DNA of 64,000 nt from ECT2AJA-044 sp965262845 (GCA_965262845.1 CBDHFX010000002.1:682001-746000); one strand, 5' to 3'. Positions 35,531 to 44,245 are shown, counted from the first letter of the stretch. Program-made: numbers and translations. Notes: generated by a model not told the origin, from the letters alone.

Positions 35531-35872
35531 GTGAATATTACTTTTGCCGATAAGAAACTACAGAAACTGGTCAGTGATGATCGCAAGATGCAAAAGGAAT
35601 TGGGTCAACCGAGAGCGAAAATTCTCAGAAGAAGACTAACTCAAATGCAGGATGCCACCACATTGGAAGATGTTCGGGACTTGCCGGGCAAGTATCACGA
35701 ACTCACAGGAAACAGAAAAGGGCAATGGGCATGTAATTTAGACCAACCCTATCGGTTGATCTTCACCCCACATGAAACCCCAATCCCTACTAATGAAGGC
35801 GGCCAGTACATCTGGACAGAGGTATTAGGCATAGAAGTAATAAAGATCATTAACTATCACAAGGAGCAGTAA
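35531..35872 (+). CDS. higB: HigB/RelE-type toxin
   Basis: A 113-residue type II toxin of the RelE/HigB fold, expected to cut mRNA on the ribosome. Features: ITFADKKLQKLVSD, KILRRRLTQMQDATTLEDV, LPGKYHELTGNRKGQWA and YRLIFTPHE, then EVIKIINYHKEQ. The order matches HigB proteins that pair with HigA–ImmA. The GTG start follows a dyad-containing promoter; the antitoxin gene begins two bases after the stop. Confidence 0.9.
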   Translation: MNITFADKKLQKLVSDDRKMQKELGQPRAKILRRRLTQMQDATTLEDVRDLPGKYHELTGNRKGQWACNLDQPYRLIFTPHETPIPTNEGGQYIWTEVLGIEVIKIINYHKEQ

Positions 35873-35874
35873 TC

Positions 35875-36963
35875 ATGGCACAGCAAAATCAATATTTCCC
35901 GCAATCAAGACCCCACCCCGGTGAAACCCTTGAGGAGAAATTGGAGGAGATGGGCATGGGTCCTAAGGAATTTGCCGTTCGCACAGGCAAGCCTGAAAAA
36001 ACCATTGCCGCGGTGCTGAAAGGTCAAAGTTCTATTACGCCTGACATGGCGATACAGTTTGAGAATGTCACTAAAATACCTGCTCACTTTTGGATGAATG
36101 TCCAAAAGAGCTATGATGAATACATAGCAAGAGGGAAACAGCAGGCTGTAATAGAAGATGCCATCGAATGGGCAAAGGCCTTTCCGGTTGCAGCTATGGT
36201 AAAGCGTGGCTGGATTCCCAGGCAAACTACAATCAGGGAAAAAGCAGCAACACTGTTAGCCTTTTTCGGCTTTGCTAATCATAAGGTATGGAAAAAATAT
36301 TATTTTAGGCAGCAGTTGAAAGTAGCGTTCAGAATTTCCCTGGCTTCTACCAGTGAACCCTATGCCCTATCCGCTTGGCTAAGGATGGGAGAACTTCAAG
36401 CAGCTAATCATACAGTCAATACTTATTCTGATAAGTCATTCAAAGAGGCACTGCCAAAGATCAAATCAGTCATGGCTGATCATCCGCCTGATTTCTTTTC
36501 TCAATTACAAAGCATTTGTGCTGATGCAGGTGTCAAGGTTGTCTATACGCCTTGCCTGCCAAAAGCCCCTTTAAATGGCTCTACAAGATGGATAAAAGAT
36601 AATCCGCTTATCCAGCTTACAGGCCGCTATAAAAGAAATGACATCTTCTGGTTTACCTTCTTCCATGAAGCAGGACATATTTTATTGCATGGCAAGAAGG
36701 ATATATTTCTTGAAGATGTAGAGTACAGCGATAAAGATCAGGAGAAAGAAAAAGAAGCGGACGCTTTCGCAGCTACCTGGACCTTGACTATTGAACAGGA
36801 AGAAGAAATCGTTTCAACCGCTCCTTTGGACGAAGAAATGATCTACTCTTTTGCTAAAAAATTTAATACACACCCTGCCATCATTATTGGCAGGTTACAA
36901 CATAGAGGTTTAGTTCGCCCTTCTCAAGGAAGAGATTTCATTGAGAAGATTGAACTGGCATAA
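35875..36963 (+). CDS. higA: HigA antitoxin fused to ImmA/IrrE-type metallopeptidase
   Basis: A 362-residue protein. The N-terminus is a HigA helix-turn-helix (SRPHPGETLEEKLEEMGMGP, EFAVRTGKPEKTI, ITPDMAIQFENVTKIPAHFW). The C-terminus is an ImmA/IrrE peptidase with zinc motif FHEAGHILLHG and a downstream EKEADAFAATW. It should bind and neutralise HigB and repress the operon; the peptidase part may release the toxin on a signal. A copy of its last 30 codons sits at 43145–43243. Confidence 0.9.
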   Translation: MAQQNQYFPQSRPHPGETLEEKLEEMGMGPKEFAVRTGKPEKTIAAVLKGQSSITPDMAIQFENVTKIPAHFWMNVQKSYDEYIARGKQQAVIEDAIEWAKAFPVAAMVKRGWIPRQTTIREKAATLLAFFGFANHKVWKKYYFRQQLKVAFRISLASTSEPYALSAWLRMGELQAANHTVNTYSDKSFKEALPKIKSVMADHPPDFFSQLQSICADAGVKVVYTPCLPKAPLNGSTRWIKDNPLIQLTGRYKRNDIFWFTFFHEAGHILLHGKKDIFLEDVEYSDKDQEKEKEADAFAATWTLTIEQEEEIVSTAPLDEEMIYSFAKKFNTHPAIIIGRLQHRGLVRPSQGRDFIEKIELA

Positions 36964-36974
36964 ATGTGTGGTAG

Positions 36975-37240
36975 TTACTACTTGATCTGACAAATAGGTT
37001 AGGTGTTTTTATCTGCTTACTTCCCTTTCGCCAAAATGTAAAACTACAGAGTTAGCTCTGTAGCTAGCTCTGTAATTAATAATATATAAAATACTAAATA
37101 TCAATATTTTATGTAAATATTACGATATAGTTATATGAGCTGGTACCAATCATCAGGCATCGGAAGAACAAAGCCCTGTGAACGCTATACCTATGCCGCA
37201 TGATACAACTAAAAACAGCTGTCTTTGGTCTATGATGTGG
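36975..37240. repeat. Island repeat, copy 2
   Basis: Close match to 33478–33765, with the same hairpin at 37044–37063. It follows the higA stop by about ten bases and fills the 351-base gap before the restriction–modification gene end. A 62-codon open frame runs through it (37178–37366) but is not supported as a gene. Confidence 0.85.
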
Positions 37241-37314
37241 GGAGTGTCTCTGTCAGAGGATGTTCTATGCTGGGAAGATGCTGATTTTGTACTGGCTCCT
37301 CATTTTTCCTTACG

Positions 37315-40300
37315 CTACACCACTACCACTGTTTCCGTATCGCCAGCGGCCAGCGCATTCATGTAGGCGAGGATGAGATCGCGGGTGCGGTAGCGGCTGA
37401 ATTTAGCCTCGTCTTGTCTGCGGACAATGGGGAAGGTGCTGAGCACATAGGCCGCATCGTCCCGATCCAGTCCGTAGAGGTGAAAATAGAGCGCGTCAAG
37501 GCGGGCGCGGAGGTGGCAGCGTTCCTCCTCATCCCAGATGAAGGGCTTGCCCTCGTAGCCGAGGTCGCGGGCGAATGGAGCCAGGTCGCGCGCGGTGTAG
37601 GTAAGGCGAAGCACATGATCGCGGACGAGGTCGCGGGCAGTCCTCGCGCCGAAGGTGCGGTCGTAACCGTCAGGGGCGATGACCGGAAGTTGTTCAACGA
37701 TGAACCAGTTCATAGCCGACCCATGTATTTTCTGCCTAACAACGAAGTCAAGACAAAAGGAGTTTAGATTGGCAACGAGATAGGGAACCGTAATGTGGCC
37801 TCCATCCGTAAGTAGGGGTGCTTTATTCCCATAGCCTGCCCAAGGAACAACAGCGGCAATCATGGTTCTTTCATTGGTAGGATTGGTAATATCGCGGAAG
37901 CCCAGGGTCCAGCCCCTTTCCTGAGGCAATACCGACTCCACTTCTGCTGCCGGAACCCAGTACTGCGTCCGTGGAAGAAAGGATGGGTCTGCATGCTGAG
38001 CCTCGCTCAATGGTTCGCTGAGGTACGGGTTGTGCGTACTCCCTGGGTTGTATTTCACTGAGTTGGCCCGATGATCAAAGTGCCAGATCATTCGGCCCTG
38101 ATACAGTGGTAAATACCGTTCCTGCCCCCTTTTCCAGCGATTGCCTTCGACAGGGTAGAACCCCTCCTCCTCAAGCTCCGCTGCCGTGCGAAACAAGTGG
38201 GAATCGTTGGTCATGTGGAACATCGTCGTGTACTTCGCCGGCCATATCTTTTGCTCCCCTCCTTCGGAGCGATCTACCAGCACCGGATGCTGCCCGTAGA
38301 TGCGGCTCGTGATCTCAGCATCCCTCCGGCTACGAAAGGTGGGGACGGTACCGGTGTTCGGATTCACCCGGGCAAAGTCATCCGGTGTCAGGGGAAAGCA
38401 GCGATCCGGATCCTCTATGGTTTTGGTATCGTGCAGGAAAAAAGCACACAGTGTCTGGTTGAACTGTCGCTGTTCACCGCCCAGAATAATAGCACAGAAT
38501 TTGAAACGCGAATCTATATCCCTAAAAAAGACCTTTTTGTTCTCAAAGTCAAACACACCACCTACCCGGCCTGTGGTCGAAACCGACTGAAAGAACGGGG
38601 CGGCAGTCTTGTCGGCATAAATACCCGATGGCGTTAGCAAACCCACTACTCCATCCGGTTTGATCAGGCTCATTGACCGTTCAACAAACAAGGAATACAG
38701 ATTGATGTCGCCACCACCCAGAAGTGGATAATCTCCACAGGAACGAACCATCCTGCCCAGGGCCTCAGCCTGGGCTTTGGCCTCGTCAAACTCATCTGCC
38801 AGTGCCGCCCCCTGATCCCGTAACTGCTGAATAGCCTGACGCCTCGCTGCGGCCGTAGCAGCCCGTGCCAGCTCAGGTGAACGGGTAGCGAACCACTCAA
38901 CTTCCTGCAGCTTGATCCGGTCCCAGGGTGGATTGCCGATCACCGCATCAAAGCCTCCTTCCGGACAGCTCTCCTGCCAGCGATACCATACCCCCGGAAA
39001 GGCCGCCTCCCAGTGCAAAAAACCCTCGCGGCTGGCAACAGACATCGCCTCATTCCACTTTTCGACAAACTGCGTGTGGCCAGTAATACCCATTTTCTTC
39101 GGTCCTCTTGCCAAAAGCCTGTAGGCATCCTCCGTATGTTCGGTAATCATGGCCAGTAGCGGGGTCTCAAGTGCAGCAAGGGCCTTCTTCCCCATCCCAG
39201 CTGTAAGCCAACGCCAGCCACAGAAAAAGTCAAGCAGACTGCGCAAATCGGCAGTCGTCTCCTCCACCTCGCTGAACAGCGCAGCCGATTCCTGTACCTC
39301 CGCAACGTCCACATCGGCTATTTCCTCAATGCGCTGCATGCCCCGGGTGGCTGCCTCCGCTCCGGCAAGGGCACTGCTGGCAAACACTCCGCCAAGCTCG
39401 CGCAGCTCTTCAGTGGCATCCGCCACCCGCAGGCCCAGCAGGGAATCGCCACAGCGCAGGTGGTGATCCAGAAAAGACAGGGGAGCGCCTACCGTAAAGC
39501 TGTGCAGCCACAGTGATACCCTGGCCAGCTCTACAGTCAACGGATTCTTATCAACCCCATAGATGCATCGCTTAAGCACCATGCGGCGAATAATGGCCTG
39601 ATCAGTCAGCTGTGCCTCGTCCAGGACCCAGTTTGATTCCCTGGCTCGTTGAAGAAGGTCGCTTCGAATTGCTGCCACGCGCTCTACCAGCGGCGATACA
39701 TACTCCCCGTTGAGCCAGTCTGGCACCATGGGAACGTATTCGATCAGATCAGCCACATGGTCCGACAAAAAGTCAACTGCCGTAACCAAAAAGTGTCCGC
39801 TACCCATCGCCGGGTCCAGCACCTTAAGGTCCAGAACGGCTACCGCCGGATCAAGCTGCTCCAGTTCCTGCTGCCGTTTCTCTTTGGATCGGCGATCGCT
39901 CCCGAGTGCCTTTGCCTTTTCCTCAAAGGCCTTCCGTCGCTCACTGATCAGTGGCTTCAGGGTTTGTTCCATGATCAGGTCAACCAGGTCCTGCGAGGTA
40001 TAGAAACTGCCGCTGTTCCTGCGGGCATATGTATTGGGGCGGATGGTAAGCGTACCATTTTCGGCACGTACCGGCTCCTGCTCCAGCAGCCGCTCATAAA
40101 TGGAGCCCAGCTGCTGTACCGACATATCGCGGTAGTTGACAAAGCGGTATCTGCCACTGGCATCTTCGGTATGGCTCAGGTCATAGATGATAGGCGCCAG
40201 CACTGCATCCGGCAAACGCACTTCGTTCAAAAGGGGTGCATCATCCATGGCAAACAATCCACCATTGTACGGAGGCAGTCCTATGGATGCATCACCCTCG

Positions 40301-41319
40301 TTTATCAACCTGAACAAGGTGGTCAGGTGATCGTAGTATTGAGAGGCTTGGGCGGAATACACATCCCCTTCGTCCATTCTCCCGGCAATATCATCCCGTA
40401 CGCGCTTGCGCAAACCATAATCGTCGTACCGCGAGTCATTGACCGGCAGCAATCCCCGGTCCTCGGCATAGAGCACAAACAGCAGGCGATACAAAAAAAT
40501 GAGGGCGGCATCCCGGCTCTCGCTCAGGCTTTTTTTCGAATGCGTTGCCAGGGCATCCACCAGATCGGGAAAAACCCGACCAAACACCACCTGGGATAAG
40601 TCCTCAGCCACCTGTTCCTCATAGCGTTTCCCCTCGGCCAGCGCCCTTTCAAGGAAGGTGGCCGTAGCGCCTTTTTGGTGCACAAAGGATTCACGGCGGA
40701 ACAGCAGGTAAAAAACGCGAAGCTCGTCTTCCTTGCCGGGCTTCAGCAGGTCTGCTAAGTCGGCTTCAAAATAACCGTTGTCGCGTGGCCGGGCGCGGTA
40801 GTCGTACAGTCGCCATACGCTTCCATTGGTGAGAATGCCCCAGCGAATGCGGCTATCCGAAGCGATTTCGGCCGTTGAGAGGTACCTGAGGATCTGCCTA
40901 TGCGGGGTGCCGGACCTGATCCTGTCGTCCTTATCATGGGTATCCAAAGCGAGGCCAAAGCGCTTACTTTCCTGCACCACCAACGCGTCCCGGTAGCGAT
41001 CGGCAGGCTTCTTTTTTGCAGCGGCGTGCTGCCTGGAATCGGCATCCACAAAAAGCAGGTGATCGGGAATATCCTCCCTGTCTGAAGTGGTTTGCTGAGG
41101 CAAATAGTGCCATCCCAACAGGTCCAGCAAAGGACGAACCAGATCCTGCTCGGTCATTGCCTCATTGGGAGACCGGGCATGGCAAAGGGCCTCATACCGA
41201 TGGGCAAGCTCTTCCCGGAACCTAACGAAGGCTTCCTCGTCGGCAAGTACCTTTTTCCAGGCGTCCGTTTCGCGGATGCCCTCTTCAAGAAAATAATGGG
41301 TAAACAGCTGGCCAGACAT
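37315..41319 (-). CDS. Single-chain restriction–modification enzyme (type IIG / Eco57I-like)
   Basis: A protein of about 1334 residues. The N-terminal part has a nuclease-like region (DRYRDALVVQESKRFGLAL). The central methyltransferase domain has motif I VLDPAMGSGHFLVTA and motif IV VIGNPPWD, typical of N6-adenine methyltransferases. The C-terminal half includes target-recognition segments (HMTNDSHLFRT, PLYQGRMIWHFDHRAN). One chain would both cut and methylate. The start is set at ATG 41319 (MSGQLFTHYFLEEGI); the frame stays open to 41382. It is clearly richer in G+C than the flanking genes, pointing to a different donor. No other R–M subunit is adjacent. Confidence 0.87.
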   Translation of the reverse strand: MSGQLFTHYFLEEGIRETDAWKKVLADEEAFVRFREELAHRYEALCHARSPNEAMTEQDLVRPLLDLLGWHYLPQQTTSDREDIPDHLLFVDADSRQHAAAKKKPADRYRDALVVQESKRFGLALDTHDKDDRIRSGTPHRQILRYLSTAEIASDSRIRWGILTNGSVWRLYDYRARPRDNGYFEADLADLLKPGKEDELRVFYLLFRRESFVHQKGATATFLERALAEGKRYEEQVAEDLSQVVFGRVFPDLVDALATHSKKSLSESRDAALIFLYRLLFVLYAEDRGLLPVNDSRYDDYGLRKRVRDDIAGRMDEGDVYSAQASQYYDHLTTLFRLINEGDASIGLPPYNGGLFAMDDAPLLNEVRLPDAVLAPIIYDLSHTEDASGRYRFVNYRDMSVQQLGSIYERLLEQEPVRAENGTLTIRPNTYARRNSGSFYTSQDLVDLIMEQTLKPLISERRKAFEEKAKALGSDRRSKEKRQQELEQLDPAVAVLDLKVLDPAMGSGHFLVTAVDFLSDHVADLIEYVPMVPDWLNGEYVSPLVERVAAIRSDLLQRARESNWVLDEAQLTDQAIIRRMVLKRCIYGVDKNPLTVELARVSLWLHSFTVGAPLSFLDHHLRCGDSLLGLRVADATEELRELGGVFASSALAGAEAATRGMQRIEEIADVDVAEVQESAALFSEVEETTADLRSLLDFFCGWRWLTAGMGKKALAALETPLLAMITEHTEDAYRLLARGPKKMGITGHTQFVEKWNEAMSVASREGFLHWEAAFPGVWYRWQESCPEGGFDAVIGNPPWDRIKLQEVEWFATRSPELARAATAAARRQAIQQLRDQGAALADEFDEAKAQAEALGRMVRSCGDYPLLGGGDINLYSLFVERSMSLIKPDGVVGLLTPSGIYADKTAAPFFQSVSTTGRVGGVFDFENKKVFFRDIDSRFKFCAIILGGEQRQFNQTLCAFFLHDTKTIEDPDRCFPLTPDDFARVNPNTGTVPTFRSRRDAEITSRIYGQHPVLVDRSEGGEQKIWPAKYTTMFHMTNDSHLFRTAAELEEEGFYPVEGNRWKRGQERYLPLYQGRMIWHFDHRANSVKYNPGSTHNPYLSEPLSEAQHADPSFLPRTQYWVPAAEVESVLPQERGWTLGFRDITNPTNERTMIAAVVPWAGYGNKAPLLTDGGHITVPYLVANLNSFCLDFVVRQKIHGSAMNWFIVEQLPVIAPDGYDRTFGARTARDLVRDHVLRLTYTARDLAPFARDLGYEGKPFIWDEEERCHLRARLDALYFHLYGLDRDDAAYVLSTFPIVRRQDEAKFSRYRTRDLILAYMNALAAGDTETVVVV

Positions 41320-41405
41320 AAAATGAGGGGTCCCTGGGTCGGCCAAAGATAAGAAAGTCCATGGAGCCATCACGATGGGCAAAAAGCGCGGGCTCTGTTA
41401 AGTTT

Positions 41406-41543
41406 TGTCTCGTCCTAAAATAAGTTTACAGGTTAACAGATCCTACTATCACTACACATGGGATCATTTTTTTGTGGTTAGCACCAACAATACCGCTTTC
41501 AGGTAACCGCTCTTTTTTATCGGCCAAAAAATTATTTTGGACA
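41406..41543. mobile_element. 138 bp IS-derived or MITE-like repeat, copy A
   Basis: Begins TGTCTCGTCCTAAAATAAG and ends AATTATTTTGGACA, giving imperfect inverted ends (TGTC…AAAATAA). No coding capacity. A near-identical copy in the same orientation is at 43008–43145, and the left end resembles the IS remnant at 11386. The two copies bracket a 1.46 kb cassette. Confidence 0.75.
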
Positions 41544-41567
41544 GGTATAAAAAAAAGTGTAAAAATA

Positions 41568-41599
41568 TTTGGATTTATCGAATTTTTTTTGTATATTTG
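41568..41599 (+). promoter_or_regulatory. Promoter of the YefM-like gene
   Basis: TTTG (41568–41571), 20-base spacer, then TATATTTG (41592–41599): a near-perfect Bacteroidota -33/-7 pair. The start codon is at 41615, leaving a leader of roughly ten bases. Confidence 0.7.
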
Positions 41600-41614
41600 C
41601 TTAAATTTTACAGA

Positions 41615-41860
41615 ATGGGCCTTACCACGACAAACTTCAGACAGAACATAAAGTGCTTTTTTGGAAAAGCGCTGAATATAAAATATCCTTCATTCATATC
41701 AGTTTTCAAAGAATACAGTATGGCACTGAGCAAAAGTGAAGACGCTGGTATGCAGGAAACCAGCTATCTTTTAAGCAGCCCGAAAAATGCGGAACGACTA
41801 TTGAAATCCATAGAACAGAATAAGACCGGAAAGATGAAAGTCCATGGACTCGTTGACTAA
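41615..41860 (+). CDS. YefM-like antitoxin (possibly degenerate)
   Basis: An 81-residue protein. The start MGLTTTNFRQNIK and the C-terminal ETSYLLSSPKNAERLLKSI match YefM/Phd antitoxins. The middle (FFGKALNIKYPSF … SKSEDAG) departs from the usual pattern and may have drifted. The ATG at 41615 follows a strong promoter. The stop TAA is directly followed by the ATG of the YoeB-like chimera, the normal antitoxin–toxin layout. Confidence 0.72.
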   Translation: MGLTTTNFRQNIKCFFGKALNIKYPSFISVFKEYSMALSKSEDAGMQETSYLLSSPKNAERLLKSIEQNKTGKMKVHGLVD

Positions 41861-42988
41861 ATGGATGTTGCGTTTTCAGAAGAGGGATGGGAAGACTATC
41901 TCCATTGGCAGCAGCATGACAGGAAGGTACTTAAAAAGATAAGCAAATTGAAACCGATGATAATACAAAAACCCATAAAGCTTTTCGATCCTAAAGAAAG
42001 AATGAATGATAAGCCAGCAGAACGCTCGGATCATAATCAGTATGACTTCCTTGACAAGAGTTCATGGCCCGAGTCGGAACAAATTAGGAATACATTGAAT
42101 TTATGGTTTGATAAATATCCGGAATCCGAAAAAAAGAAATTTAAAAAGCGTTTTGAAAATAAAAAGGAACATTCCGGTGCGTTTTTTGAATTGTTTTTGC
42201 ATCATTTGTTTCTTGAAGAAGGATTTGATCTGGAACCTCATCCAGAAATACCCGGAACGCAAAAAAAGCCTGATTATCTTGTAAAGGGAAATGGGGTGGA
42301 GTTTTATCTTGAAGCAACAGTGGCATCGGGTAAGCCTGAATCAGAAAGGGCAAGGGAAAACCGTGAGGACACCCTTATAAACTACCTTGTTGATAAGATA
42401 GAATCCCCAAACCCCTGGTGGTTGGCAATTGAAGAACTAACCTGGAAAACGAATAAACAACCAAGTAATAAAAAAATCAAACAGTACTTAGAAAATGAAA
42501 TAAAAAAAATTGATCCTGTAAGAAATACAACTAAAGTAGAAGGGGAAATGTGCATAACTGATAACATTTCTTACGAAGACGAAGATATAAAACTGGTCAT
42601 TTTTCTTATTATTCGAAGAAAAGGAAAAGAAAGCGACATTTCATTGGGAATGGGGCCAATTAAGACGTCTATGGATGGTTCAAAGAACTCCATTATAAAG
42701 GCTATCGAAAAAAAGAAAATCCGATATGGAGAATTAGACAAACCCTATCTGATTTGTCTCAATGTAACTGATGAAAGCGTAGATGAATTTGACATTGGAG
42801 GGGCTTTGGACTCTTTGTTTTCAAAAAAGAAAAATAAGAGGGTTAGTACCGTTTTTATCACTTGTGTATTTCATTCTAACTCATTGGACATTGGAAAGGT
42901 AAAGAAGTGGCTGTTTTGCAATCCTGATGCTTCAAAAGAATTACCCCTAAAATTCAAGCATCAAAAAATAACATACCTGCCAAAATGA
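41861..42988 (+). CDS. Chimera of YoeB toxin N-terminus and a PD-(D/E)XK-like nuclease
   Basis: A 375-residue open frame. Residues 1–31 (FSEEGWEDYLHWQQHDRKVL …) match the start of YoeB toxins. From residue 33 (ATG 41957, MIIQKPIKLFDPKER) the sequence is unrelated: GAFFELFLHHLFLEEGFDLE, then KKPDYLVKGNGVEFYLEAT, which resembles a PD-(D/E)XK nuclease core with ExT in place of ExK. The YoeB catalytic C-terminus is missing. The nuclease-like protein may be made alone from 41957 or as the fusion. No known family is claimed for the C-terminal part. Confidence 0.7.
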   Translation: MDVAFSEEGWEDYLHWQQHDRKVLKKISKLKPMIIQKPIKLFDPKERMNDKPAERSDHNQYDFLDKSSWPESEQIRNTLNLWFDKYPESEKKKFKKRFENKKEHSGAFFELFLHHLFLEEGFDLEPHPEIPGTQKKPDYLVKGNGVEFYLEATVASGKPESERARENREDTLINYLVDKIESPNPWWLAIEELTWKTNKQPSNKKIKQYLENEIKKIDPVRNTTKVEGEMCITDNISYEDEDIKLVIFLIIRRKGKESDISLGMGPIKTSMDGSKNSIIKAIEKKKIRYGELDKPYLICLNVTDESVDEFDIGGALDSLFSKKKNKRVSTVFITCVFHSNSLDIGKVKKWLFCNPDASKELPLKFKHQKITYLPK

Positions 42989-43007
42989 ATTTCAGGACGC
43001 AATTTAC

Positions 43008-43145
43008 TGTCTCGTCCTAAAATAAGTGTACAGGTTAACAGATCCTACTATCACTACACATGGGAGTATTTTTTTGTGGTTAGCACCAACAATACCGCTT
43101 TCAGGTAACCGCTCTTTTTTATCAGCGAAAAAATTATTTTGGACA
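43008..43145. mobile_element. 138 bp IS-derived or MITE-like repeat, copy B
   Basis: Same orientation and nearly the same sequence as 41406–41543 (differences near ATGGGAGTATT and ATCAGCGAAA). It is followed directly by a copied piece of higA. Just before it, TTCAGGACG (42991) resembles an inverted IS end. Confidence 0.75.
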
Positions 43146-43243
43146 TGAAGCGACCTGCCATCATTATTGGCAGGTTACAACATAGAGGTTTAGTTCGCCC
43201 TCCTCAGGGAAGATATTTCATTGAGAAGATTGAACTGGCATAA
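43145..43243 (+). pseudogene. 3' fragment of the higA–immA gene
   Basis: Reads PAIIIGRLQHRGLVRPPQGR then YFIEKIELA and stop, nearly identical to the last 30 codons of the gene at 35875–36963. It continues into the same downstream repeat. It shows that this junction was copied from or recombined with the higA locus. Confidence 0.85.
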
Positions 43244-43250
43244 ATGTGTG

Positions 43251-43425
43251 GTAGTTACTACTTGATCTGACAAATAGGTTAGGGGGGGTTATCTGCCTGC
43301 TTCCCTTTCGCCTTAAATGAAAAACTACAGAGCTAACTCTGTAGCTAGCTCTGTAATTAATAATGTGTAAAGTTCTTTATTTCAAATATTTATTAAAAGA
43401 TGCTGAATATAGGTCTATGGGATGG
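43251..43425. repeat. Island repeat, copy 3
   Basis: Matches the first half of copies 1 and 2. Its 16-base hairpin (ACAGAGCTAACTCTGT, 43327–43342) is the exact reverse complement of the hairpin in the other copies, i.e. the loop has flipped. Homology fades after about 43425. Confidence 0.8.
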
Positions 43426-43522
43426 GTAATATATCAGAGCACCCAATTCAAATCAAATTAGAACACCACAGTGCTATCGATAGCCGGGTTTGATACCAGG
43501 AGCCATAGTTGTAACCCTTTAA

Positions 43523-43924
43523 TTATGTGGCTTGTTTGTGCGCATCCACATGGTGGAGCAAGTAGGTTCGGGTATTGGTGGAATGCGAGACCTTATGAAA
43601 AGTACCTAACTTCCTGAACATCAATTCAAAACAAATGAAATATTTACGGTTGTTCTGCCGCGGTCAATAAAAAGTTCGGGGAACAATTGGGCAGCTATGA
43701 AGGAGCTTTTGATCAGCAACCCTTCGGTGAGACCTGGGAAAAGCGCACTCAGGATCTTAGAGTTGGTTAATGAAAATGAGCCTGTAACTATTCCGGAAAT
43801 GGCCAGGGACCTTGGTATTACAGAGCGCGCGATAGAAAAAAACATTCAAAAGCTCAAGGACCATAACCTACTCGAAAGAAAAGAGGGCGAAAGATCAGGC
43901 TACCGGGCATTGGTAGCAGAATAA
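43523..43924 (+). pseudogene. C-terminal remnant of an AlbA_2-type ATP-binding protein
   Basis: One frame reads GLFVRIHMVEQVGSGIGGMR, then DLMKST, a TAA stop (43607–43609), then LPEHQFKTNEIFTVVLPRS and a winged helix (VTIPEMARDLGITERAIEKN). This is the end of the ATPase region and DNA-binding domain of a Schlafen AlbA_2 protein, like the one at 7680. The start is gone and a nonsense codon replaces the conserved glycine of 'xGLPEP'. The last 75 codons remain open from ATG 43697. Confidence 0.75.
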
Positions 43925-44018
43925 AGGCCATTTCATAGACACCCCCTCATTTACAGAAGATCACATTTCGCAAGTCCCGGCTCTAAAGTTGCTGATAAAC
44001 CTGGGCTGGAGGTATTTG

Positions 44019-44092
44019 TAATCCCTACAGGATTCGAACCTGTGACCGTCTGCTTAGGAGGCAGATGCTCTATCCAGCTGAGCTAAGGGATT
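44019..44092 (-). tRNA. tRNA-Arg (anticodon CCT)
   Basis: A 74-base cloverleaf on the minus strand: acceptor AATCCCT/AGGGATT, D arm GCTCAGCTGGATAGAGC, anticodon loop CTCCTAA, T arm ACAGGTTCGAATCCTGT. CCA is not encoded. Its 3' end faces the accessory island. Confidence 0.96.
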
Positions 44093-44149
44093 ATTCGCAG
44101 GCAAAAACCAGGTTACCAACCCATTTCCCGGATCTTTGCACGGTAGCTG

Positions 44150-44224
44150 TCGGGGTAGCAGGATTCGAACCTGCGGTCTCCTGCTCCCAAAGCAGGCGCG
44201 ATAACCGGGCTTCGCTATACCCCG
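44150..44224 (-). tRNA. tRNA-Pro (anticodon TGG)
   Basis: A 75-base cloverleaf on the minus strand: acceptor CGGGGTA/TACCCCG, anticodon stem–loop CCTGCTTTGGGAGCAGG, T arm GCAGGTTCGAATCCTGC. CCA is not encoded. Confidence 0.96.
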
Positions 44225-44245
44225 TGAGACTTTTTCCCCGAGTGG

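Noticed and set aside
37178..37366. 62-codon open frame in island repeat copy 2
   Set aside because: It runs from repeat into the end of the R–M gene, and copy 1 gives a different, shorter product.
39649..40599. 316-codon open frame antisense to the restriction–modification gene
   Set aside because: It lies wholly opposite a gene with clear motifs and has low-complexity, GC-driven composition.
33478..43425. Integron attC sites (GTTAGGT-like cores in the island repeats)
   Set aside because: The paired core sites and spacing of attC are not present and there is no integron integrase in the window.
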